From contig CM059575.1 in the NCBI GenBank assembly GCA_030386875.1, positions 48,886,859 to 48,950,858 of the forward strand: 64,000 nt of DNA. Reading direction: 5' to 3'. Position 1 is the first letter of the stretch. Every line of letters begins with the position of its first letter. The notes under the pieces were generated by a model that saw nothing but the letters and a program-made list of their open reading frames with translations, was not told the DNA's origin and did not search any database. Shown here one piece after another: positions 12,009 to 24,077 of this stretch. Source of the stretch: Morinoia aosen (Eukaryota; Arthropoda; Malacostraca; Amphipoda; Talitridae). Both the position numbers and the translations under genes were made by a program.

Positions 12009-12135
12009 TGGTAATGAAACTCGGAGACGTTTTCTTAGGTGTTTACTTGAGGAGGTGACGAGAACGATAGCCTCAGGTCTAAGTTGTCTAGTGCTTATAA
12101 AGACTCCGGTACGCATGGGTGGGGTTGCGCGTACA
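12009..12135 (-). repeat. 5' LTR of the Gypsy element (127 bp)
   Basis: Nearly identical to 642-769, with one substitution and one indel. The TATA-like box CTTTATAAGC and TG...CA ends are intact. At roughly 127 bp it is unusually short for Ty3/Gypsy. Confidence 0.88.
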
Positions 12136-14319
12136 TACGATTTCAGTGATAATGATTGCGCACCTATTCGTACTACACACCAGTATCAGTGTTTTTTTTC
12201 ATATTTGTCAAATGTCGATCAAAATTTATCATATTTTCCTGTACATCTTTAAACATTTACAATGTAAAATTCTGAAATGACCAAACTTGTTCAATGAATG
12301 CGAAAAATCACATAATATTTGATGTAGGAATTGTTTACTATGCATTACCTCATATTAAATTTTTTTTAGCATGACGCTCAACTAGACTGTGTTGGTAGCA
12401 ATATAGTGAAGAAAAACCTTCAATATTCATAAAAATGAATGCTGTCTAATGTCATTGTCGAAGAATTTTGAGCCTAAATCCTCGCTTCACTTCCAATTAA
12501 TACCCAAAACGGCTTTTTATAAGGCTTCGAACAATTAAAATTCTAAAAAAGGCAGTCAATCTACATTCGCAGTTGGAACGCAAGCCTCGCGTGCAATAAA
12601 CATGCATGGCGACACAAACACGCGAGACGCGCGATTACAAGCCCTGTCGCTATAAAAACCTGGCGTGCGAGTTACTTTTGAGCGAGGGCTTTGTGTTTCC
12701 CTTGTCTGACTACGCCTGCAATGGCAACGCATGTTTAAACACAGGCATCCAAAACGAGAAATGCTCTGAAGTACAGGCCGAATTTAGATCAAAGGGCACG
12801 AGTCGCAATAGCGCTGCATATGAGTCCGAAATTATCGTGTTGTGTATGTAAATGAAACCCTCGAGAGCTGGTGTCAACTGCACGCGAATGCAGTTATGAG
12901 ATGCAATAAACATAAAAGGTTCTGCCTAATATTTATGCGTACTAAACTCGAGGCCGTATTTGAATAGAAGGTGAGAAATTTTACGGGAAGTTGTCATGCT
13001 TCTCTTACTTCCACTGGCAGTCTGCGAGCGTTTTGCCGACCAATTGTGTTGGTCGCATCAACATTTATGATTGGATACTGATTTCTAGTGTCCGGTTTCG
13101 CATTGGACATTTGGTTTAAACTGGAATTATTCACTAATAGGAAATGTGAAAATGATTTATCACAAGCGATTGCTAATTACTCTCTATCTGCACTGAGAGT
13201 CAGCCCCTGTTGAATTAGATCTACACCTTCAATTAAATTTTGAATCTCAAATTCTGAGAATCAGCTAGATTTGTTGCAAGCTTATCCATGAAGTTTCCCC
13301 GTAGTCTAGGTTTGAGATAATATGTTGCCTATAACTATAGCTGATAATTTTTTTTGTATGTTGTTCTACTTAACATAACTAATGCATTATTTGGCTAGAG
13401 TCGTGGAATCAAACCCAATGGACAAAAGTCGACGACATTAATATCAGCATAGGCCTTGAAAGTAAGTCGGAGAGTTTTGTTTGTTCTAATGAAGAAACAA
13501 TGAATTTCAAGAATTTCTATTTTGTTGATTCCGATTTTCAATTAGGCGAGAAGACCCATTCTTCCATTGTATTTTAGATAACTAGGCTATTCTTATCCTC
13601 TTGAAGTAGGTGACTTGTATCAGTACCTTTTTAGAAAAAATTTTTCGAGGGGTAGTTGTAACAGAACGTATCCCCAATAAAGAGTGTTAAAGCTTCAAAT
13701 TTTCCTCCATGTTACCACAAAATCCAGGGTGTCGAACGTTATCCAACAAAATATCCCTAAAATGGGATATTTTGCCTTGCCCTGGAGTGGACAATGACGA
13801 ACAAAGATCCAAAGGAAGAAATGGGATCCACATAATTTTGATCACTTGAAAAAACTCGTTAGGTTAGGTTGTTTATACAAGCTATTTTCACTGTTTTTAG
13901 TTAATAATATAATCTGTTACGATACTTCCTGATGTGATTTAGTTTCAGTGAATAAACATGAATAATATTTTGATTATTCAAGGCAGAATTCTACAATTAT
14001 TACGCATAGTTTTATTTAGCCTATCAAATAAGATTTATTCCGATGTGAGCAGAAATAAGAACTGCAATTACAAATTAGGAGCAGCAGCGTCATAACTTGT
14101 CTAAGTATCTAGGGTTTCATTCATGTCATAAAACACGATGACCAATCTATTGCGTCTAAATAACAGTAGAGTTCACTTGAAGTGGACAGTCCAGTACCAA
14201 AGCTGGAGCGTGGCATTTACCGGTCGTACCATCCTGTACCCCAGTAACTGTTGTTACACTAGCCATCGAGCCTTGGCCCTGGCTGTCTGCACGGTAGTTC
14301 GAACCTTAGGATTCTGGAA
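12136..14319. other. No gene recognised
   Basis: Mostly AT-rich. 12570-12850 is less AT-rich and holds an unrecognised open frame of 81 codons (12606-12851). A hairpin occurs at 13723-13786: TCCAGGG/CCCTGGA outside, and AAAATATCCC/GGGATATTTT with a 6-base loop inside. AGGTTAGGTT occurs at 13860. Confidence 0.5.
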
Positions 14320-14840
14320 TGTTTCTCTGTGCATCACTCAAGGGCTTGCGATGGCTGAATTTTGGATTTTGTGTCTCACCGCGTATCACCCAAAGAGTTT
14401 GCGATGGCTGAATTTTGGGTTGTGTGTCTCACCGCGTATCACCCAAAGAGTTTGCGATGGCTGAATTTTGGATTGTGTGTCTCACCGCGTATCACCCAAA
14501 GAGTTTGCGATGGCTGAATTTTGGATTGTGTGTCTCACCGCGTATCACCCAAAGAGTTTGCGATGGCTGAATTTTGGATTGTGTGTCTCACCGCGTATCA
14601 CCCAAAGAGTTTGCAATGGCTGAATTTTGGATTTTGTATCTCACCGCGTATCACCCAAAGGGCTTGTGATAGCCGAATTTTTGGATTGTGTGTCTTACCG
14701 CGTATCACCCAAAGGGTTTGTGATAGCCGAATTTTTGGATTGTGTGTCTCACCGCGTATCACCCAAAGGGTTTGCGATGGCCAAATTTTGGATTGTGTGT
14801 CTCACTGCTCATCACTCGAGTGGTTTGCGACGCTGATATC
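14320..14840 (+). repeat. 53-54-bp minisatellite, about 9-10 copies
   Basis: Units begin at 14348, 14401, 14454, 14507, 14560 and 14613 (53 bp apart), then 14666, 14720 and 14774. Each contains GCGATGGCTGAATTTTGG and CTCACCGCGTATCACCCAAA. Three units make a multiple of three, so a long open frame threads the array in rotating phase. Degenerate units extend to about 14950. Coding use is doubtful. Confidence 0.93.
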
Positions 14841-17800
14841 GGGAATTATTGTGAGTCTCTGTGCATCACACAAGAGGCTGATGACGTCCGTATCCTGGAT
14901 TGTGTGCCTATCTGCGAATTTCACAAGTGGTTTGCGGCGAATTTGGCCGGAGGATTAATTGGAGCCTCGCAGACGCCCATCTTACTGCCACGAACTTCAC
15001 CGGATTAGCAGAAACTTCAGCAGGCCTCGAGTTGTGTCACTGCACTTGCATTGACTTTAGAGGTTGTGAAAGTAAGTTTAATCTTATGTATGTATAACGG
15101 CTTGTATCTTTGCTGGAAACTTCTCAAAATTTCATTACCTATAGCTTGAAATTTGAAACATTCCTTACAAATTATAACTTGATAACTTAAACTTGCTTTA
15201 TAACTGGATAACTCAAAGCTTACCTTATAACTATGTTTTGATAACTTAGAACTTACCTCGCAACATAATAACTTGATTACTTGAGATTTTATGGAGGTAA
15301 TTTTCCATTGCGTGTGATATTGCCGAGAATAATTAATCATTAGCTATTTCTTCAGGCTCGGAGGACTGTGACGCTCGAAAGCATACCAGCATTCAGTGCG
15401 AGACGGAGCTCCTTTCTGCAATATATGTTAGTGCCGGACGGAACACCATAGTCTGACTCATTAAGTAACCTAATGGTGTCATCGCGTATTGTTTTTATGG
15501 GAGTGACCCTCAATCGCCCCCGTATATACGTATAAGTTCTTGCTCATTTGCACTTTCTAAATTCCTGTGAAACCTAAGTGATAAATCTCAATTCAAATTT
15601 TTTTGATAATATCTGGTGTTGAAATAACTTGCAATTTTAGCTCATATAATTGTTATCATCTTTATCCATGAAAAGAACAAAACTTATACAATAGAAAAAT
15701 CTTTCTTTAAGCAGATTTATATATACTCAAAACTTACTCAGTTATAGGTGCTGGTTCTGCGTGGTGAATTGCAATCCTGGAGGACACGACAGAACAGCGG
15801 GGATAAACATGGGTTCGGAAACTAATAGTAGAAACTTGAACAGCAAATTTAAAAACCGTAAGCAACGATTTTTTACGAATCAGTAAAAATACAAACATTA
15901 ATCGTTTTTGAGACATCGAGTCTCTGGGGCTAGTCTCCAGAGTCGTAGGTGACAACAACTCGTTCGATCACATTAAATGCAAAATGAAATTAGAACCCCT
16001 ATAAGTGCTCAAAATATCAATCGGGATATCTTAGCAAATTTAATACCCACGCAGAAGTGATTCTCGAACATATAATTGAAAAGCTCGAGGATCATGCGCG
16101 TAGTGTCCTGCAGCGTCGACTTTCTTTCCAACAAGATACGATAGTCTTTTAGTCTTAGCTTTTTACAATGTTCACTTATCACAGATGACCGTTGAATTAA
16201 AGATATGTTGTCATAATTGGAAGATTTGCGATATTGCAGCTGGTAAAAAAAATTCCTTAGGTGTCATTACCTATACGATTCGACGTTTCATAAACGATGA
16301 ATGTTTGGACTTTCACTTATTCATGAAAAGTCATTATTTTATGTTTTTATGCCCTCAGACAATTTTTGATTTTAATTTTCGAACATTCTGAAAAAGCGTC
16401 CGGAGAGGCTTAATCAAGTTAGGATCATCGCTCGAACTTGTAGACCAAAAAAGTTTAAAAACTGTTAACTGTTAGTAAACTCTTCTATTATGTGACAATT
16501 CTTTTTGATTTTAATTCGAATAAAAACCCCCAACGTTGATAGATTAATTATTGTTGCTCGTTGGTGTTCGCTTAGGTTCCCCTAGACAGCGTTTCGGTCC
16601 TGACATGATAGCCAGTTAATCTCATCGGGGCAATGCAAACGCAATTCGCAAAGTGCTATTAAACCTCAGTAAAATTAGTTCTTAAAATTTCAGCCAGCAT
16701 CAGAGCCATTTCTGCAAGACTGACACAAATAAATCAGCTCATCTAATTGCTAAATGTTATTGACTAGGACAGCCGATGCATATCGTGGATCCCATGCGAC
16801 AAAGAAAAATTACTTAATGTACAAAATATACATTCACAGTTATTTTCGTTCAGCAATCCTAATGAACGATCGCTTCTCAAAAAAATTCATCACACAGACG
16901 AGATGAGCGAGACCAAAGACTGTGAGATGAATAAGGAGATCCGGCAAACCCAAAAGTTCAGCTCGAGCTGAATACTGAAAATGAACACGTGAAAATATCG
17001 GTCGTAAGGCTGTAATCCTGCTGTCGTCGTCAATATGACGCGGGGCTGCGAATCGTGAGGCTGGTAATCTCTATCACTTTATGTGACAATCGTGATCAGA
17101 CGCAGCTCAGCGGTCGCTAATATATCGCGGCACACGGATAGCAGCGAGGCCGAGCTCTTGTTCCTGGATCAAAATAGATCTGAGCGCGAGCTAGCAAAGC
17201 CCTCAAGTCTTCCAATAAACGTTATTCCATAGTCTCAATTTTCTTGCATAATAACCGGAAATTACATCGTAGGTAAGGGAAACATGTTACTATACGGTTT
17301 TTCGCTCAAGAGAAGATAAGAGGGAATAAATATTATATTACTTTGGAGATGAGTCATCAATGTCACCAAAATGACTATGATACTGGCCATCAAGACTGCC
17401 ATCAATTTTTTGAAGAAATTTAAATTTCACTATTACGTACGAGCTCACGATAAGTCAACTTAGATTCTACGCACCTAAATAGCCCCCATCCAAAAGAATT
17501 CGATATTTCAACAATTTTCACTTGTGTTTCAACATGATAGTGACAGAAACTAAGTTCCTGTTATATTATATTATATTATCATATTCATGTGTCAGTTATT
17601 AAGCTTCTGCAAGTAACCTATACCGATATGTCTCCAATATTGATAAGCTCTCTTCTCTCTCAATTCAATTTCTCATGCCCACCCTATTTTTCAAATACCT
17701 GCAACATCTCTCGTTGACTTCCTTGTGAGTCTTTCAGGCGTTCTGTAAATGAATACAAGAAAGAATGAAAGCGTATATTAATAAAAAATCTAATTGAATG

Positions 17801-20516
17801 GCAGTTTAATGACTCCTAAAACTCCCAGTGTTTTTTATCTTCTGTTTTGAAATATCCCAAGTATTATTGCCTTATCTAATTCTGTTTTATAACGTTCATT
17901 GAAACCCATGAACGTTAATATTTCGTCTCCTAAATTTCACCACAATACAACATGTTTGAATATCTTTCCTAACACTGAGAGAAGGGTCGTCCTCTTTCGG
18001 ATCAGCGAAATTTATGGGAATGAGTGTTGTTGCATGCCCGTCACATAAAACAACGCATGATGTTTCTCGATGAATACCAGCATCTTTACGAAAACAAGAT
18101 TGTCGTTTAGAAAACAATCGGAAGATTTGTGCTTGAAGTTTTCAAATTAAATAAATTGTTGCTATTATGCTCACCCAAGGTAGTTAAGTGAACAATTGCC
18201 GACAATAATCTCCAGGTGTCTTACCTTGTCTTCAAACTAACATACTACAATAGTGCGGGAATGGATGTTTTTTGACGCTTGCAAATCTTCGGTCATAGAA
18301 TATTTAGAATATTCTCGTATGACTCGCATTCTATGGCAGATCCCAAAGCAACGGAGGTAACAAAAGAAGGCTACTACTCCCATTAACTATACAACTGTCT
18401 GCTCAATGGATAAATAGTTCTAAGTTGGCCATTGCCCACCGTCACACTTATGATATGATTAAAACATCGCAAATGCGGTCAATATGATTATGAGTATGCT
18501 CTCTAACTGACGAAAGTGGCGTAATTGTTTTCTACACCATATTTTTGTTTATTTTGCATCTTTTATTTCTTAAACGCCTAAATAATTTGAATAACTTCAG
18601 ACACCCTAGTCTCTGATTTTCAATTATCATCCGTGCCTTCGCTTCTGAAAAAAGGCCAGGGCAATACTTGGGTTCCAGAATCAGCAAGTGCCATGAAGTA
18701 GAATCCGAACAATCCACAAACTGTCTAAATGCTTTCTAAGGGAAAAGTCTCATTACGTTGATCTAGGAGCAAAGTCGTGTTTTTTTAATTCAAAACACAT
18801 TGATGATAATCCATAACTTTTTTTATCCAATGATTGCCCCGTCATATGTATGAATTTCTAACTGCCTAGAAACAGCTCTGATCGAGAACCAATGACGGAT
18901 GATTACATTTATGCTAATCGTTGAACTATGCGGGTTGATAAGAACGAAACTCAGCTCATCCCTCCCTAGTTCGTTTGAATTTAATGAAGATGAAAGAAAG
19001 ACATTTCTGACCAGCCTTCCGCCCTTGCGTTGTGATTTTCTTTGGCGGTGATAGATCATTCTTTATCCTCATGGGATTCCCTATCAATTAAAATGCATGT
19101 TTTACAGAAGTTATACAAATTAAAATACGATGCAAAAGCGCGGGGATAGAATTAAAAAGTTTGGATGTTAATGCGCTATTTTGACTATTGTGAGACATGC
19201 TCAAATCATTCGAAACAACTGTAAAAAATATATTTTTGTGGCCTTTTCCTGAACCATGATAAAATTTCAAATTTACGTGAAATACTTGAGATGAATTACA
19301 TCTAAAATAACACTTAGGTATGATTATTCCAAAGACTGTTAATGTGAATGCAAAAAATATGGGAAGTAGTGTAATTCATCATGCGCAAGGTTTGCAGCAT
19401 CTTATCAAAATATCGCCTTTATTTCATAGGTAACTATTCATCTGATTGTTTCGTACCTTGAACAAGATGAGAACAATTCACTACTCGTCTAAAAAAAAGT
19501 AGGAGTAAAATAATACATGACTGTAACAATGTCAGTAACAATGTCCAAATAAAATAAAGTATCATAATGTGTTCGTATTCGCACAGTAACAATGTAGCTA
19601 TTCTCTTCATTGTGATCAATTTAAAAAAATGATTGTGTCCACTTCAGGTTGAAATATTTTATTGAAGTTCATCTTCATTTGAATTATGGATTTAATAATA
19701 CTTTACCTTATTTACACACATTTTCCTAACTTTGAAATCTAGTGACGATGTTCGTTTCGTGAAGGCATTTTTACTCATTAAAATTTATAGTCCTTCGCTG
19801 TAAAGTTTGTGTGTTAATGAAGTTATATGTAGTTATAATAAATTAAATACTTCCCGAGATGGCATGAGTATCCAACAATTTTTCACGTATTTTGGATTTG
19901 TTTGCTAATTCCTGATACTGGAGATGAGTACTGATCGATTCGCACGAAATAATTTTTAGGACATCATCTGTTCTCATCACATTTCTTCAAGATTTAATGG
20001 TTGTATTCAGATATGAATTCCTTACCAGACACCCACTCCAGCAGCGCAACATTGTTTCAGGGAGCACAATTGGAAGACATATGACGTGCCAGTGTTCAGC
20101 AGAAGCTGAGATCAGTTGCAGCTGCGGGGCTCGTCCCAACTTCACCTCGAAGTCACCAACTAAGTTCACCGAACAACTCGAGTCTCAGACTCCACAACAA
20201 CTCCGCCCGGATGATAATCGGCAGCTAACTCGCGCAGAACTCGTACCTTCTCAGCTCGTTCACAAAAGCTCGCAACAAACTCCCGAGAGCAGTGCAAACA
20301 GCGAACACCTGCGCTTAGCATCATGTTTCAGCAGGTTCCTTCGATTACATTGAATCAACAAGCCGCAAACAGCTTGTATGCTCATTGAAACTCAGTGCTC
20401 CTTCCTGCACGGCCTCATTGAGTGGCGCCAGCTTTTCTTGCGAATGCCATTGATTCAAGTGGTGGGAACAAATCTTGAGACGAGTGTAAAATAGTATTGT
20501 CAAAGCTGTCAGGAAT
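14841..20516. other. Long stretch with no recognised gene
   Basis: Small open frames here match nothing I know. A (TTATA)n run lies at 17560-17580. Less AT-rich islands are at 16900-17200 and 20000-20350, the latter with an unrecognised 118-codon frame (19997-20353). CTCGTATGACTCG occurs both here (18317) and at 21247. Confidence 0.5.
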
Positions 20517-20540
20517 GTACACATGTCAGTACATGTGTAC
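20517..20540. repeat. Perfect 10-bp inverted repeat, 4-base loop
   Basis: GTACACATGT, CAGT, ACATGTGTAC. The arms are exact complements. Function unknown. Confidence 0.8.
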
Positions 20541-22042
20541 TGACTTTAATTGGTTTATGCCACTCCCACACTTTTACCGGCATAGTTATAGAGAGCTGAT
20601 GCTCGATATCGAAATTGTAATTTAGCCTCCTGAAATTCTCATGGAAAATACGCAGTTCACGGAAAATCAAAGAGATTAAATAACTTGCGGGAAAATCATT
20701 CTACAACATAACTTTTAGCGGACGAAGCAACAATAGGAAAATTTAATACAGTGCGACTATACGTAAAAGTGACAAAATAAGCAGCAATGAAGAAATAAGT
20801 ACGCAGTAAATACTAAGTTCATAACACTGTACGACAAATTTTAGGTTGGAAAGAAGTACAAATTATGTAAGACATGTTCCAAGATAAAAAAAGTTATAAT
20901 CTTAAATCTAACCTTTAATTTTTTAGATTAGGCATCGTTTCTTTAAGAATTTTAAACCATATATTATCATTATTAGTTATGAATGCAAAACACACACCTG
21001 TCAGTTTAAATAACATTTGTTTTTCGAAGTCTTTCGTGTGGAGTGTGATCTTCACTTTGTACGTATATTCCAAAAGAAGTCTGCCCCCATACCAGGGTTC
21101 CATTTTTCTTTTAATCGTTGATCCACCATCGAAACATTTCGCCATGTTCATCTCTCATATCAACAAGATTCTCCGCACCACAAAATCCAAATGAGATTGG
21201 ATCACGTGAATTTTTTGAGACATGTTTCATCCCATATCATGATGCTCGTATGACTCGGCAGATCATTCACAACTGAAGCATAGTCTTCTAAACTATGTTT
21301 CCCCAGGAAGTTGTTTCAAACTATCATAAATGATTAAAAGGTTAGCATTTACCCCTTTCTCTTAAAATGTGTGATGAAAATTTTATCAACTACAATTTCT
21401 TGAATTTGGGGCCCTATGGAGATACCTAGTTTAATTTTAGTATCACTTAAAAGAAATGCAAATGTGGAGGAACCCTTGTCCAGGGATTGCTCAAACTGCA
21501 TAATCTTGTCGAGTCTGCTAGGACATATGTGTCCCTCCAGATATTTTAAAAGTCCATAGGGCTATATATATCCTAGAAACGTGTTACATTATATCAAAAC
21601 AAACAACTATAGTTTCAGTAACTATTTGCGCCACTTTTCTGCGATCTATATTGCACAATGTCAGAGAGCAGTGACGCCAAGCTGACCCGGTACTGCTGCT
21701 GAAGTGTTTTTCTAGCTTTTATTTCTGTTTTTTACAGATTTTTGTACATATTTTTAATAGAGTAAAATTATTGTAGTAATACTATAAAGGGAATATACAT
21801 TCAATGTTTGAACCCTGTTGTTTGAACCCTATTGTTTGTGACTGTCTACTGGGACATAATCAGCCCAGTACACACAAACCAACATGTCTGCTGGGACACC
21901 AGTTCGCCGATGCTATTATTCTTATAATACATAAAAAAATTATTTATTTGCTTAATTTGTTTCCAGATGGGTAATGGAGCTGAAACATGTGTTTTTACCT
22001 GCCTAAATGAATTTTGTGAAAGTCGACTCGAAAGGGATTATA

Positions 22043-22844
22043 CAGGGTGTTTTTTTTACTTTGAACAAACTTCGAACTTAGGTACAAAACTCAAAATAAA
22101 TCGATTTTCATGAATGACAAAATGTCCAAAACTCTTTAGTTGTCGAGTTATAGTTCCTTGAAGAATATTAGAACTTCAAGTAGGATTGCACGCGCGCACC
22201 ATTTTTAGCGCTACCTTTGATAGTTAAAAAGGTTTTTGGGCCACACTAATGTAGTATTTTTGTAATTTCACAATGAAATTTGCGTGTACACGTTTTACAA
22301 ATAAGAATAAATTGTCCTAAATGAGTAATTATCAATTATTATCATGCACGCTAACCATTAATCAGTAAGCATTGCAGGACACAGGTAAAAACATAATCAA
22401 TACAAACTTTAATGTAAGAACTTTAACGCAAGAACAAACTTGAATACAGTTTTATTACAACAGTTACTTGAAATGGCCTCCATGAACTTCAACACATTTA
22501 CGACATCTAACAGCCAGTGAGCGCCTTACAGTTTGAAACACGCCAGGCATTTCCGTAATATCAGTTTCACATTGCATCTTGAAATCTTGTCGTTGATTAC
22601 ATGGAATGGATAACCCATAATGAAATGAGAAAAATGCTTTAATTGTATTCGACAATCTCGAAAACTAACAACTTTAAATAACAATTGGTGTGCGGCCCAG
22701 TTATAACATGCACTTCTAAACATGCTTTGCGACGCCATAACTCGAAAACTAATGAGTTTTGGACATTTTGTCATTCATGAAAATCGATTTATTTCGAGTT
22801 TTTGTACCTAAGTTCGAAGTTTTTCAAAGTAAAAAAACACCCTG
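22043..22844. mobile_element. 802-bp Tc1/mariner-type element, deletion derivative
   Basis: Long terminal inverted repeats of about 110 bp start CAGGGTG and end CACCCTG, and are flanked on both sides by TA (TATA can also be read). The inner TIR sequence AAATCGATTTTCATGAATGA is shared by both arms with few mismatches. The centre holds only the end of a transposase frame. It interrupts the decayed ORF at 20980-23800, so it is younger than that gene. Confidence 0.85.
22464..22655 (-). pseudogene. C-terminal remnant of a mariner-type transposase
   Basis: The minus-strand frame ends with TEMPGVFQTVRRSLAVRCRKC followed by VEVHGGHFK and a stop. This is the form of the last 40 or so residues of insect Tc1/mariner-type transposases, which commonly end in an arginine-rich helix and a G-G-H-F/I box. 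Nothing of the catalytic DDE core is left. It lies inside the 802-bp element with its 3' end toward the left terminus, so the copy is non-autonomous. Identification rests on this short tail and on the TIR/TA structure around it. Confidence 0.6.
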
Positions 22845-24046
22845 TATACCAGGTTTAATATGCAAAGGAGATAAATGAATTCTATCACTTTCCACAAGTA
22901 GTTTTACATGATGTTCTATTTCCCTTGCTCAATTTCCTCTAGGATCGGCCAATCCTTGCTTACGAACTGTTAAGTTCATGCTCTAGAGTTCCACAGTTAG
23001 ACGTAAAATTTAGTAAAGCCACGCCGAAGGTCAGTAAGCATGGCCACAACATTAAAATCTGCACATATATGCCAGTTATGGTCATCACATTTCATGCTTG
23101 TTAGAATTGCTTTTTGAATTTTAAATGATTTTTTCATGGTTGAGCTTCAAGTTGAGGGAACTGATGGTAAAATGTTACCGTTTTGTGGCAAAACAGTTTT
23201 GATGGTGTCATTGGATGCACCTGTGAAAAGTTGCCAGTTGGTATTATATGGTAATTCCAGTTACTCAAAAAGTTAAGTGATGTCATTAGAAAAGTATATG
23301 TGAGCAATGTAATGTCAAAGAATACAAACAGCTTCCCTGCACGTTTTCTGTACATTGTTATATTTACTTTTTTCTCGACATGATTACGTTCCTGAAGCCT
23401 AGATGCAAGATGCTCACTTTCGTCTTCGGTAAAATTGAGATCCCTGCAAGTGGATAATTAGGCTCCACATATATATTCACCACTGGAATGTTCATCTACA
23501 CTGCTGGAACTGGGCATTTCTTGATCTGGAGGTATGGGCACAGGTAAATATTTTGAGTGCTCCGCGCACTAGCTGCTGATTGCAAATTTGGGTAAACAAT
23601 ATGTTTCAATTTCTTTGCTGTATAGTACAGCTTGTAAAGTCTTGCTGACAGAAATAGCAGTCAATAGAGCGATCTTTCTGCTTCCACCAAATCATTGACT
23701 CACTGAACTTCATGTGAACATTTCTCCCGTGTACCAGGCACTCAATGTCTGTACACATTTATGCCAACACACATTAAGAGCCCATAACTTGTCCTAGTCT
23801 TCAACTTCCCAATCAAAGAACCCCTTGTAAAATTTCTTGACTTGACGTGTAATGCTGTGCATACCCTTAGAAAATTATAATTCCCCGCATAAATAGCTAT
23901 ATCTGTTCGGATCAATTTTACACTGTCCTGCACGCATTGTTGAAAACATATAAAATCAGGAAAAAAAATTATACCAAACTCAAGCTTCGCAATATAAAAT
24001 ATTAAACGATAAATTTAAGCAAATATAAGTACACAATAATAAATCT

Positions 24047-24077
24047 GGGGCACCCTTAAAAAAGTTGGGAAACACTG
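24047..24077 (-). repeat. hAT-like terminal sequence
   Basis: On the minus strand CAGTGTTTCCCAACTTTTTT followed by AAGGGTGCCCC, the form of many hAT element ends. It lies upstream of the decayed ORF and could be its left terminus. No partner end was found. Confidence 0.4.

Larger units (their letters stand above)
642..12135 (-). mobile_element. Ty3/Gypsy-type LTR retrotransposon, broken copy with very short LTRs
   Basis: An 11.5-kb element bounded by direct repeats of 128 and 127 bp. On the minus strand the order is 5' LTR, PBS, a long leader, gag, protease, reverse transcriptase, RNase H, integrase, a 2.1-kb non-coding tail, PPT and 3' LTR. The RT-RNase H-integrase order and motifs place it in Ty3/Gypsy. 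The LTRs differ by one substitution and one indel, yet gag-pol carries at least nine nonsense or frameshift lesions. The 3.5-kb leader is far longer than usual and holds a rightward promoter and 164-bp tandem repeats, so part of it may be a later insertion. The 4-bp flanks (GTCG and TACG) do not match. Confidence 0.88.
20980..23800 (-). pseudogene. Decayed ORF of a multicopy, probably transposon-borne arthropod family
   Basis: Fragments in shifting minus-strand frames follow the order of a protein family I remember as highly repeated in arthropod and Hydra genomes, without a domain name I can give. From the N-terminal side: MIWWKQKDRSIDCYFC, then VYPNLQSA (near 23600), TEDESEHLASRLQERN and YRKRAGKLFVFFD (23400-23320), DHNWHICADFNVVAML (near 23060), then FVSKDWPILEE. 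After a gap of about 1.3 kb come SLDKGSSTFAFL, TKIKLGISIGPQI (near 21430), KIHVIQSHLDF (near 21210) and YGGRLLLEYTY. The gap contains the mariner-type element at 22043-22844. A transposase-like role is a guess from copy number; the order of motifs is what is seen. Matches are from memory, not a search. Confidence 0.6.

Noticed and set aside
14320..14840. CRISPR array
   Set aside because: No distinct spacers; the whole unit repeats, so it is a minisatellite. The sequence is also eukaryotic.
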